A DNA stretch of 43,232 nucleotides, taken from positions 1 to 43,232 of the forward strand of contig CAKSFT010000012.1 of the NCBI GenBank assembly GCA_934454145.1, given 5' to 3'. Shown here piece after piece: positions 1 to 6,775 of this stretch (positions are counted from its first letter, which is position 1; the number at the start of each line of letters is the position of its first letter). The position numbers were made by a program, and so were the translations under genes. The stretch is from an uncultured Clostridia bacterium (GTDB lineage Bacteria > Bacillota > Clostridia > UBA1381). Under the pieces are notes generated by a model. That model did not search any database. It had not been told where the DNA came from and worked only from the letters and a program-made list of their open reading frames with translations.

Positions 1-354
1 AGCGAAGCGGCATACAGGGCTACGATAGACTACTTTAAAACCACACCGGGCAGTGACAAAGTTCCCGCATGGGCAGCTGTGACAAGCTTTACAAACAAAT
101 CCAATCAGAATTATGCCGCATGGAGAGAAAAGGCCACATATTTCAACACGGATGAACTTTATGAGGTTATGCTCGGACTTGTAAAAAACGAAAATTTAGG
201 ACGTATGACGCGCGGATATGCCTGCAAACCCGTCGCGGCACACTGTTCAAAAGAGCAGTTTGAAGCGTTTGGCGAGGTTGTAAATGCTCTTACAGATAAG
301 AATGCGAAATTTATACAGGACGAGTATCAAAATCAGGCAAAAAAGCTTGAATAG
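1..354 (+). CDS. 3' end of an unidentified protein gene (5' truncated by window edge)
   Basis: The reading frame is open from the first base of the window to a TAG at 352-354, giving 117 residues. A GTG at 79 could start a 91-residue protein, but it has no ribosome binding site and the frame is equally coding-like before it, so I read the gene as beginning outside the window. The visible part is soluble, rich in Lys, Asn and Ala, and probably helical, with no membrane segment. It lies 21 bp upstream of the TMEM43-like gene on the same strand and may share its operon. I do not recognise the family. Confidence 0.6.
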   Translation, partial: SEAAYRATIDYFKTTPGSDKVPAWAAVTSFTNKSNQNYAAWREKATYFNTDELYEVMLGLVKNENLGRMTRGYACKPVAAHCSKEQFEAFGEVVNALTDKNAKFIQDEYQNQAKKLE

Positions 355-375
355 TCACAGAACGGAGGAATGACT

Positions 376-1218
376 ATGAAAAAAATAATCGGCGTTATAC
401 TAATCATAGGAGGCTTGCTCTTTGCTTCGCTTGCCGTAAAAGCTCTTGTGTCAGCACCGCAGTCCTACGAGAAAATCAGAGCTGCGGCAACGATTAAGGA
501 CGGCAGAATTCTTCCCGAAAACGAGGGAAAGCTTGTGGTTGTTTCGGGAACTCTTAAACCTGCCGAACAGCTTCAGGATTCCATAACGGGCGTTAAACTC
601 CCGGGGGTAACGGCAAAAAGAACGGTTTGGACTTATAAACAGGATACCGGCAGCGGTGATGAAAAAGTGTGGGACTGGTATCCGGAGAATACAGACTACA
701 GCGAAAAGGCAAATTTCGGAATAAATGCCGAAATACTTACAACAACTATGCTTGCCGCGCCTACATTACTCGGTGAGTTTAAGGTGGAGAGCAAACTGCT
801 CAATCCGCTTATAAGAAACACGGAATTTAAGCAATATGACGAGAAGAGCCTCAATGCGGGCTGGAAGGTGCTTTCGGGCGGAAGAGAAAGCAGCTACTGC
901 GTTTCAAAAGAAAATTGGCTGCCGAAAAAATCAACAGGTACGTACTCATCGACGGGATATGGATCTCAAAAAATATCCTACGGTATTGTTTCGCCCGATG
1001 ATCCGCTCGAATATACGATTATCGGCGTACAAAAAGGCGATACCCTGATAAAGAGCGAAGATGTAGATTCGGTTACAACCATTAAGGGAATTATGACGGC
1101 GGAAGAATTTGCCGAGGAGAACAAAAAAGGAGTGCGCGACGGCTCGATTTTCGCCATAATAACAGGTATACTGCTTGCAATAATCGGTGTTGGCATGATG
1201 GCATTTCGGAGGCAATGA
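376..1218 (+). CDS. TMEM43-like membrane protein
   Basis: This 280-residue protein has one hydrophobic segment at about residues 4-24 and another at about 258-277, with a long polar domain between them. The N-terminal part of that domain reads NEGKLVVVSGTL and is followed by a conserved-looking KRTVWTYKQ stretch. This matches the arrangement of the TMEM43 family (two-ended membrane anchoring, 'N-E-G-K-L-V' motif), whose bacterial function is unknown. I start at the ATG at 376 because GGAGG at 364-368 is 7 nt upstream; the ATG at 370 is too close. The stop overlaps the next start (ATGA at 1215-1218), so the two are translationally coupled. Confidence 0.6.
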   Translation: MKKIIGVILIIGGLLFASLAVKALVSAPQSYEKIRAAATIKDGRILPENEGKLVVVSGTLKPAEQLQDSITGVKLPGVTAKRTVWTYKQDTGSGDEKVWDWYPENTDYSEKANFGINAEILTTTMLAAPTLLGEFKVESKLLNPLIRNTEFKQYDEKSLNAGWKVLSGGRESSYCVSKENWLPKKSTGTYSSTGYGSQKISYGIVSPDDPLEYTIIGVQKGDTLIKSEDVDSVTTIKGIMTAEEFAEENKKGVRDGSIFAIITGILLAIIGVGMMAFRRQ

Positions 1219-1796
1219 AAATGAAGACGAATACAAAGTTATTTTCGGGAGGCGGAACATACATTTCAAGAGCGGCAATCGCAAGACTTACATTAAAGAA
1301 GCATATACAAATGATTATAGGCGGATTCTTCACGGCGGTTTTTCTGTTTGGAATTATTTCGGGAGTTACAGGTTTTAACGAAAATCTTCGCGATAACTTG
1401 GTTACCAATATAGTTATGCTTGTTCCGTCCGCACTGATGTTTATAAACGGCATAAAAAACGGAATAAGAGCGAATCTCGCCCGCCGTTACGATTCAATAT
1501 TTATGTGCGACCAAGACGGCACCGTTACGATTGAGGAGCTTTCAAAGCAGGCGGGAAAACCGTCCTATAAGGTGCTTTCCGAGCTTGAATGGCTTTTCGG
1601 AAAGGGTGTCTTTCGAGATTGTACACTGCAAAAGCAGGGATTGCCATGCGTGTTTCTTTCGGGTAGAGAGAACAGCAAAACAAGCTTTGTCAACGTTGTA
1701 TGCGAAAAATGCAGTGGAACAACAAGAATCCGCGCCGGAGGCTCCGGCAAATGTGAGTATTGCGGAAACGCAATCTCAAGCCGCAATATCAGATAA
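1215..1796 (+). CDS. Membrane protein with winged-helix-like segment and C-terminal zinc ribbon
   Basis: A 193-residue protein. Two hydrophobic segments (about residues 31-50 and 61-79) form a membrane hairpin. A polar region (about 98-150, containing TIEELSKQAGKPSYKVLSEL) looks like a winged helix-turn-helix. The C terminus carries CxxC at 163-166 and CxxC at 180-183, a compact zinc ribbon. The order membrane hairpin, wHTH-like fold, zinc ribbon suggests membrane-tethered binding of a partner or nucleic acid, but this is inference. An ATG at 1221 is an alternative start with better spacing from GGAGG at 1208-1212. It overlaps the TMEM43-like gene by 4 nt. Confidence 0.6.
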   Translation: MKMKTNTKLFSGGGTYISRAAIARLTLKKHIQMIIGGFFTAVFLFGIISGVTGFNENLRDNLVTNIVMLVPSALMFINGIKNGIRANLARRYDSIFMCDQDGTVTIEELSKQAGKPSYKVLSELEWLFGKGVFRDCTLQKQGLPCVFLSGRENSKTSFVNVVCEKCSGTTRIRAGGSGKCEYCGNAISSRNIR

Positions 1797-1810
1797 ATGC
1801 AAAACCCAAA

Positions 1811-2006
1811 TAGGTAATTGTAAAACTAATGTTTTCCAATTAATATTCTTGGGTAGAAATAAAAAGTTCCGGCTGATTTTAATTTTACAGCAAGTTGAAA
1901 CTTTTTATTTCAGCCAAAAATGACGCACATGTCGTCATTTTTGATTACCAATCAGGGGTTGTCACCCCCGATACCCCTGCAAAGATGCGGTGGCTAATTG
2001 TAAAAT
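1811..2006 (+). repeat. MITE-like dispersed repeat, copy A (right end lost)
   Basis: This 196-bp stretch aligns without gaps to the reverse complement of 30548-30743, with four mismatches (all between 1955 and 1979), so about 98% identity. It begins with the terminal sequence TAGGTAATTGTAAAA but stops about 20 bp before the opposite inverted end seen in copy B. It contains inverted repeats at 1856-1868/1899-1911 (GAAATAAAAAGTT and its complement) and around 1917-1942 (AAAATGACG/CGTCATTTT). It carries no open frame. The truncated end lies about 30 bp upstream of the start of the frameshifted secreted-protein gene. Confidence 0.85.
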
Positions 2007-2035
2007 ATCACATTAAAAAACATTAAAACGAGGAT

Positions 2036-2685
2036 ATGAATGTGAAAAGGACAAGACAATTTTTTCTGTTTTACTGACGCTGGCAATGCTGCTTACGCTT
2101 GTACCCGCTGCCTCTGCGGTTTGCGTTGAAGGCGGCAAGTATTTTAGCTTTGCAGGAAAGTTATATTTCAAAAACGACGATTCTGCCGACAGCTTCACCG
2201 GCAGCGCAAGCGATTACAACGCCGCATATAATCCTACCACCGGCACGCTGACGCTGAAAAACTGCAACGGAAAAGAGATTGTGGCAGGCGGGGTCTCGCG
2301 TGCGGATATTACCATCGTACTGATTGGCACGAATATCATCAATGATGGCAGCATTAAAAGTGATATGGGCGGCGGTATAACCATTACTTCGGATAGCGGC
2401 GAGGTGATTCCCTTCAAGGAGTGGACTTCTGATGATATAACGCTCACCGGTCCGAACACGGCGGACATATCTTTCACTGTTCCCGCCAAGAAGGTTATGG
2501 TGATAACGGAGCACAGTCCGTTTGACGGGACACCGACATTCACGCCCTCGGGCACAACCGGCACCCACGGAACACTTACTTTCAAAATGCTTGTAAAACC
2601 GTGTGGCGGAAATGAGGGTTTCAGGCCGGTGAAATTCGGAGATGAGAATGATGAGAGTAAGTATATTATCCCGGATGAACCTTAA
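2036..2685 (+). pseudogene. Frameshifted gene for a small secreted surface protein
   Basis: From 2047 to 2685 one frame encodes a signal-peptide core (IFSVLLTLAMLLTLVPAASA) followed by about 185 residues rich in Thr, Gly, Asn and beta-strand patterns (for example YNPTTGTLTLKNCNG). This resembles repeat domains of clostridial cell-surface proteins. The good start sites (ATG 2036, GTG 2042, with CGAGGA upstream) are in a different frame. They would join the coding frame if the A run at 2045-2048 were one base longer, giving a normal start of the Met-Lys-Lys-Asp-Lys type. I therefore read it as broken by a 1-nt deletion. A start at ATG 2086 would keep only part of the signal peptide. The end may also be truncated, since no anchoring domain follows. 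Confidence 0.55.
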
Positions 2686-3045
2686 CCACACCGCCTCGTA
2701 TAATATATTTGTGATTGTTTTTCAAGAAAATCACATAAAAAACTTGTTATCTCATAAGCCATATGAGATAATAGGCTTAGTACAGATAGAGGTCGTAGTT
2801 CACCACCTTGAAGCATTGTCTTCCTACCAAGGGATTACGCCTCTTCTTTACGGACTTATGCGTATGAGCTGGATAGCGTTCCATCGCTGTATAAGCAAGC
2901 ATTTAATCATCTTTTACAAATCGTCTTCCCTTGAAGGCTTATTTACCATACTACAAAATCCACAATTATTTATATTTCAAAGTTCATGCTAAACTATATT
3001 TATTTTTCAAAAACCACTTGACTTTTATATGGTTAGCTCCTATTT
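2686..3045. other. Non-coding stretch with one hairpin
   Basis: No convincing gene on either strand. The only structure I see is a perfect 9-bp inverted repeat, TTATCTCAT (2747-2755) and ATGAGATAA (2763-2771), with a 7-nt loop. A 116-codon frame over 2642-2992 (+) has no ribosome binding site, starts inside the preceding gene and lacks protein-like composition. Confidence 0.4.
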
Positions 3046-3287
3046 TTAATTTTGTATTATTCCAATAACTAATGCTTTATCCGCAATATACTCCGTATTT
3101 ATTGTATTATACCATTGCCCAACCGGTTTAACTTTATACACAATAGGTAAACCACCATATTGAGTCAACCCCGAATTTTATGTTTTGATTTTACTTTTGG
3201 CTCACATCCAATAAGCATTTCTGTCTGCCTTGACAGCAATTTTGTAATATCTGCCGATACAATTTTTTTGATATTTTCATTCTTCAT
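3046..3287 (-). pseudogene. Remnant of a small unidentified gene with a frameshift
   Basis: On the minus strand an ATG at 3287, preceded by GGAAGGCGAT, starts a 40-codon frame ending at 3165. Its sequence (MKNENIKKIVSADITKLLSR, then Gln-Thr-Glu-Met-Leu-Ile-Gly-Cys) looks coding. Directly after it, another frame continues with YGGLPIVYKVKPVGQWYNTI and ends at TAA 3046-3048. The two halves together would make about 80 residues, so I infer one frameshift near 3165-3175. The family is not recognised. The start overlaps the stop of the small cysteine-rich ORF at 3277-3402, as in a coupled two-gene unit. Confidence 0.35.
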
Positions 3288-3402
3288 AATTATCGCCTTC
3301 CCATAATTTTATCCAATATTCATGAAAACACTCATTACTACAACATAAATGTCGTACTGCTCTTGCCATTTCAATAATCGGTTTACCGCAGGCGCGGTTC
3401 AC
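3277..3402 (-). CDS. Small cysteine-rich (zinc-finger-like) ORF, 41 aa
   Basis: A GTG at 3402 begins a 41-residue frame on the minus strand. It contains Cys-Gly-Lys-Pro near the N terminus and HLCCSNECFHEYW in the middle, so four Cys and two His are spaced as in small treble-clef or zinc-finger proteins. The frame is closed by TAG just upstream of the GTG, so it may be the surviving end of a longer gene whose first CxxC has been lost. It overlaps the next minus-strand ORF by 11 nt. Function unknown; the coding nature rests on composition and the overlap only. Confidence 0.35.
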   Translation of the reverse strand: MNRACGKPIIEMARAVRHLCCSNECFHEYWIKLWEGDNYEE

Positions 3403-3456
3403 CACCTAAAATCGAAATACGTTTTATAAAACTTCTTACACCGTAAATGTTATGTA

Positions 3457-3485
3457 TTGCACATTTGGATAATGTATGATATAAT
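3457..3485 (+). promoter_or_regulatory. Promoter of the TIR-domain gene
   Basis: -35 TTGCAC at 3457-3462 and -10 TATAAT at 3480-3485 are separated by exactly 17 bp. The predicted start of transcription is about 30 bp before the ribosome binding site (GAGGGAG) of the gene at 3525. It fits a sigma-A promoter dedicated to a single gene. Confidence 0.7.
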
Positions 3486-3524
3486 ATTTGCAAAAACGCA
3501 CATTCAAAAGAGGGAGAAAAATAA

Positions 3525-4232
3525 ATGGATGTATTTATAAGCTATAGTTCAAAAGAATTTGATAAAGCATGTCTGGTTAAAAACACTCTTGCAAAAAACG
3601 GTATCAGTACATGGATGGCACCGGATTCCATACCCGGCGGCTCAAATTATACAAAGGAAATCCCATCTGCAATAAAAGCCTGCAAGGTATTTCTGCTGAT
3701 ACTGTCCGAAAATGCACAAAAATCAATATGGGTTCCGGCAGAAACCGAGCAAGCATTTAAGCATGAAAAACTTATTCTCCCGTTTGTCATTGACAAATGT
3801 GAGATTGCGGACGAGTTTGACTTTATGCTTTCAAGAAGCCAGCGTATAGACGCTTATGAACAAAAAGCAGATGCACTCGAGAAGCTGGTCACAAGGCTTA
3901 AAACTTTGTTGGGTGATTCTTTGAATTTTTTGCCACCGGAAATAGAATGCAGCACATGGGGGCATAATTACCACGGTTCAATTCGAGTTGATGATATTTT
4001 CACCCTACAGGGACGAGGACAAGTAATTGTAGGTCATGTTTTATCCGGAAGAATCAGCAATGAAGACAATATTATGATTCGGGATACAACAGCAAGCGTC
4101 CTCGCATTAGAACGCGATGGTCTTATTTTATCGGGCGCCGATGCTAAAAATGGACATGTCGGCATACTGATAAATTCATTTACCGCAAAAGTCGATAAGG
4201 GCGATACTATATATGCATTGCGCAAAGCATAG
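3525..4232 (+). CDS. TIR-domain protein fused to an EF-Tu domain-II-like barrel
   Basis: A 235-residue soluble protein. Residues 1-130 form a bacterial TIR domain: MDVFISYSS at the N terminus, then W30-M-A-P-D, and W69-V-P-A-E73, a WxxxE motif whose Glu is the expected NAD-cleaving residue. Residues about 152-235 resemble domain II of EF-Tu/translational GTPases: VDDIFTLQGRGQVIVGHVLS followed by the G-x-I-x-x-x-D-x-I-M-I strand, HVGILI, and V-D-K-G-D-T-I. TIR proteins in bacteria are commonly NADases in immune systems; a beta-barrel as sensor or ribosome/tRNA mimic is inference. It is monocistronic, with GAGGGAG 8 nt before the ATG. Neighbouring DNA is decayed or repetitive, which suggests an accessory locus. 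Confidence 0.85.
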   Translation: MDVFISYSSKEFDKACLVKNTLAKNGISTWMAPDSIPGGSNYTKEIPSAIKACKVFLLILSENAQKSIWVPAETEQAFKHEKLILPFVIDKCEIADEFDFMLSRSQRIDAYEQKADALEKLVTRLKTLLGDSLNFLPPEIECSTWGHNYHGSIRVDDIFTLQGRGQVIVGHVLSGRISNEDNIMIRDTTASVLALERDGLILSGADAKNGHVGILINSFTAKVDKGDTIYALRKA

Positions 4233-4475
4233 CTTTTAAACTGATATGGTTTTCAACCTTATGCCTTAACTGTCCGCATAAAATATGATATACCGTAAAC
4301 ATTCCCCCAAAAATGCAAAAAAAGAACAACCGCGTTTTTCAAAAACACGATTGTCCATATTAGGGGAAGGTATATTGTTTGCAGATATGATAAAATCATA
4401 TCTACATTTATAATATACCACATATATGTGTATTTTTTGTGTATTTTTTGTTAACAACTGATTTTTGGTGATTTT
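4233..4475. other. Intergenic region with two inverted repeats
   Basis: No gene. An imperfect 14-bp stem with a 1-nt loop lies at about 4327-4355 (ACAACCGCGTTTTT against AAAAACACGATTGT, two mismatches) and could terminate the TIR transcript. A nested palindrome covers 4369-4419: outer arms GGTATATT/AATATACC and inner arms AGATATGAT/ATCATATCT around an AAA loop. The second could be an operator or promoter structure for the gene at 4476. Confidence 0.5.
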
Positions 4476-4829
4476 ATGAAAAAAAATGATATATACATGG
4501 TTGTTTTTTTGATATTTTTATCCGCATCATTATTTATATTTTGCAATATGCGCTCTGAAAGGGGCGACTATGCGGTGATTTATCTAAACGGCAAAGAATA
4601 TGCGCGTCTCCCCCTGGCGCAAGACACCGAAACGGACATCAACGGGACAAATACTGTTTGCATAAAAAATGGTGAGGTTTTTATGCAAAGTGCTTCATGC
4701 CCAGACAAGATATGCATGCATCAGACTCCGCTTTCTTCCACCGGGCGCGACATCGTGTGTCTGCCAAATAAAGTAACAATAAGGGTTACATCACAAAAAA
4801 GCGGCCCTGCCGACGCAACTGCGAGGTGA
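4476..4829 (+). CDS. NusG domain II-containing membrane-anchored protein
   Basis: A 117-residue protein with an N-terminal hydrophobic anchor (about residues 7-24) and an extracytoplasmic NusG-II-type domain. The diagnostic part is a beta-rich segment followed by S-C-P-D-K-I-C-M-H-Q, the CxxxxC-x-H arrangement typical of this family. Such proteins are usually encoded just before a Gx transporter-type membrane protein, as here. The start has a weak ribosome binding site (TTTTGGTGATTTT). The stop overlaps the ribosome binding site of the next gene. Confidence 0.8.
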   Translation: MKKNDIYMVVFLIFLSASLFIFCNMRSERGDYAVIYLNGKEYARLPLAQDTETDINGTNTVCIKNGEVFMQSASCPDKICMHQTPLSSTGRDIVCLPNKVTIRVTSQKSGPADATAR

Positions 4830-4834
4830 CGTAC

Positions 4835-5329
4835 ATGAACTCAAAAAAAATCACACAAATTGCAATAGTATCGGCACTTGCAATCATCTTTGGTTACATA
4901 GAAAACATGTTTCCCCTTCCTCTGCCTATATACGGTGCAAAGGTCGGCATTTCAAACGCCGCCGTTTTGAGTGCGCTCTATGTTTTTGGCATACCCTCAG
5001 CATTGGGGGTTATTCTTATAAAAACCGCGTGTTCTTCCCTTCTGTTCGGGAATCTCTCTGTTTTTGTATACTCATTCTGCGGCGGAGTCCTCAGCCTTTT
5101 GGTAATGGCTGTTCTGAAAAAAAGCCGTCTTTTCGGCATTGTCGGTGTCAGTGCCGCCGGGGGCGTTTTTCACAACATAGGTCAGCTCGTCTGTGCCATA
5201 TTCATGCTTGGGTCGATAAATCTGATATACTATCTTCCGATATTGATAATATGCGGTGTTATTGCCGGGGTAATCATAGGCTTTGTGGTGAAAATCATTT
5301 TGAAACGTCTGAAAATAATATTCAGATAA
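4835..5329 (+). CDS. Gx transporter / heptaprenyl diphosphate synthase component I-like membrane protein
   Basis: A 164-residue, very hydrophobic protein with about five membrane segments. It opens with KKITQIAIVSALAIIFGYIE and contains ISNAAVLSALYVFG and FHNIGQL, as in the Gx transporter family (Pfam Hpre_diP_synt_I), which has an ECF-S-like fold. The substrate is unknown. I start at ATG 4835 because GAGGTG at 4823-4828 is 6 nt upstream; an upstream GTG at 4826 overlaps that site. It forms a pair with the NusG-II gene. Confidence 0.8.
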   Translation: MNSKKITQIAIVSALAIIFGYIENMFPLPLPIYGAKVGISNAAVLSALYVFGIPSALGVILIKTACSSLLFGNLSVFVYSFCGGVLSLLVMAVLKKSRLFGIVGVSAAGGVFHNIGQLVCAIFMLGSINLIYYLPILIICGVIAGVIIGFVVKIILKRLKIIFR

Positions 5330-5362
5330 TTGTAAATCAAAAATTTTAAGGAGAGATTTTAT

Positions 5363-5830
5363 ATGTCTGTTGAAAAAGTAAAAAAATATTTTGAGGCTTT
5401 CGGTATTGATAGCAGAATAAAGGAATTTGACACTTCCAGCGCAACAGTAGATCTTGCCGCCCGTGCGCTGGGCTGTGCACCCGAAAGAATCGCAAAAAGC
5501 CTAACCTTCCGAAAAGACGGCGGCGTCATAATGGTTGTCGCGGCAGGTGACACAAAAATCGACAACAAAAAATTCAAGGCAGAGTTCGGGCTCAAGGCAA
5601 AGATGCTCACCCCGGACGAAGTGATTGAATCTGTCGGGCATGCCGTCGGAGGAGTGTGCCCCTTTGCCCTGAACGTGGGCGTTTCGGTATATCTTGACAA
5701 ATCTCTGAAACGTTTTGAAACAGTCTTCCCCGCCTGTGGTTCTTCAAACAGTGCAATAGAGCTGACATGCGAAGAACTCGAAAAATATTCCGGATATGAA
5801 AAATGGGTTGACGTCTGCATAATCTGCTGA
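5363..5830 (+). CDS. YbaK/EbsC-family aminoacyl-tRNA deacylase
   Basis: A 155-residue YbaK-domain protein. These enzymes hydrolyse mischarged tRNA in trans (for example Cys-tRNA-Pro or Ala-tRNA-Pro). The conserved Lys region (RIAKSLTFR), a G-D-T-K-I-D loop and the GHAVGGVCPF motif are all present, and the length fits a stand-alone domain. AAGGAGA lies 8 nt before the ATG. It is 33 bp downstream of the Gx transporter gene and converges on the AraC gene at 5835 with no clear terminator between them. Confidence 0.85.
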   Translation: MSVEKVKKYFEAFGIDSRIKEFDTSSATVDLAARALGCAPERIAKSLTFRKDGGVIMVVAAGDTKIDNKKFKAEFGLKAKMLTPDEVIESVGHAVGGVCPFALNVGVSVYLDKSLKRFETVFPACGSSNSAIELTCEELEKYSGYEKWVDVCIIC

Positions 5831-5834
5831 TAAG

Positions 5835-6644
5835 TCATTTAAAATAAACAGGTGCGCTCCCCATTATCCGTTTGAAAACCGTGCTGAAATAATTTTGATT
5901 TGAAAACCCGAGCGCCGCGGCGGTTTCTTTGACGCTCACTCCGTTTTCAATCATTTTCACCGCGGTCTTTATTTTCATATTGTTAAAATACGCCATGACA
6001 CCCATTCCGGAATAGCGCGAAAAGGTTTTTTTCAGGTTCACCTCACTCATGTGGCACATTTCTGCAATTTCACCCACAGAAAGATTTGTATTTATGTTAT
6101 TTTCCATGACTTCTATTATTTTGGCATAGTTTTTTGCAGTCTGCGACTTTTCAATGCCGGGGGTATACGGCGGATTCGACAACCCTTCCAGTATAAATAT
6201 TTCCAGTTCCTTCAAAATGATTTGATTTTTCGGGAAACTCCCCTTTTTCACCCCGATTGCATTGACCCCCGAAAACTCATAGCTTTCCCGGAGCCCCGTA
6301 AGGATTTCCGACGGCTTTTTCAGGTCGGAAACACCAAAGACCTTTGAACGGTATCGGGGTATTCCCGTTGCCGCAAAGCTGAATATTATAATTTTCGGGC
6401 GCGAATTTCCCTCGCTCCACAAACGGTGAAATTCCATAGGCTCATGGATAACCGCCTGCCCCTCCCCAAGCACAAATATGTCGCTCCCGGCAGTAACACC
6501 AAGCCTCCCTTCCAGCACAACAACTATTTCCCAAAAGTCATGATGTTCCCCCCCGAAATAGTAATTGATGTCAAAGCGCTGTGCAAAAGCAGTGTATATT
6601 GTTTTGATTGAAATCATCTCTGATGTGTCCACATATCCATACAT
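5835..6644 (-). CDS. AraC-family transcriptional regulator
   Basis: A 269-residue protein with an N-terminal cupin-like sensor (about residues 10-120, containing HHDFWEIVVVLEG) and two C-terminal helix-turn-helix motifs (GEIAEMCHMSEVNLKKTF and ETAAALGFSNQNYFSTVFKR). I start at ATG 6644 because GGGAGGTG precedes it by 7 nt; the frame extends upstream but without a ribosome binding site. It is divergent from the hexosamine operon beginning at 6776 and is the likely sugar-responsive activator of that operon. The 131-bp gap holds short AT-rich repeats of the form TTTGTATAC / TTCGTATATAC that could be its binding sites. Confidence 0.85.
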   Translation of the reverse strand: MYGYVDTSEMISIKTIYTAFAQRFDINYYFGGEHHDFWEIVVVLEGRLGVTAGSDIFVLGEGQAVIHEPMEFHRLWSEGNSRPKIIIFSFAATGIPRYRSKVFGVSDLKKPSEILTGLRESYEFSGVNAIGVKKGSFPKNQIILKELEIFILEGLSNPPYTPGIEKSQTAKNYAKIIEVMENNINTNLSVGEIAEMCHMSEVNLKKTFSRYSGMGVMAYFNNMKIKTAVKMIENGVSVKETAAALGFSNQNYFSTVFKRIMGSAPVYFK

Positions 6645-6775
6645 GCGCCGCACCTCCCAAAAATATACAAATTTATATATTTTGTATACAATTTCGTATA
6701 TACTTTTTATTTTAGATATGTTATTATAATACCATACTTGATAAAAAATGTCAACTGACGAAAGGATTGATTTGT

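Noticed and set aside
2642..2992. 116-codon frame after the frameshifted surface gene
   Set aside because: No ribosome binding site, starts within the previous gene, and composition is not protein-like.
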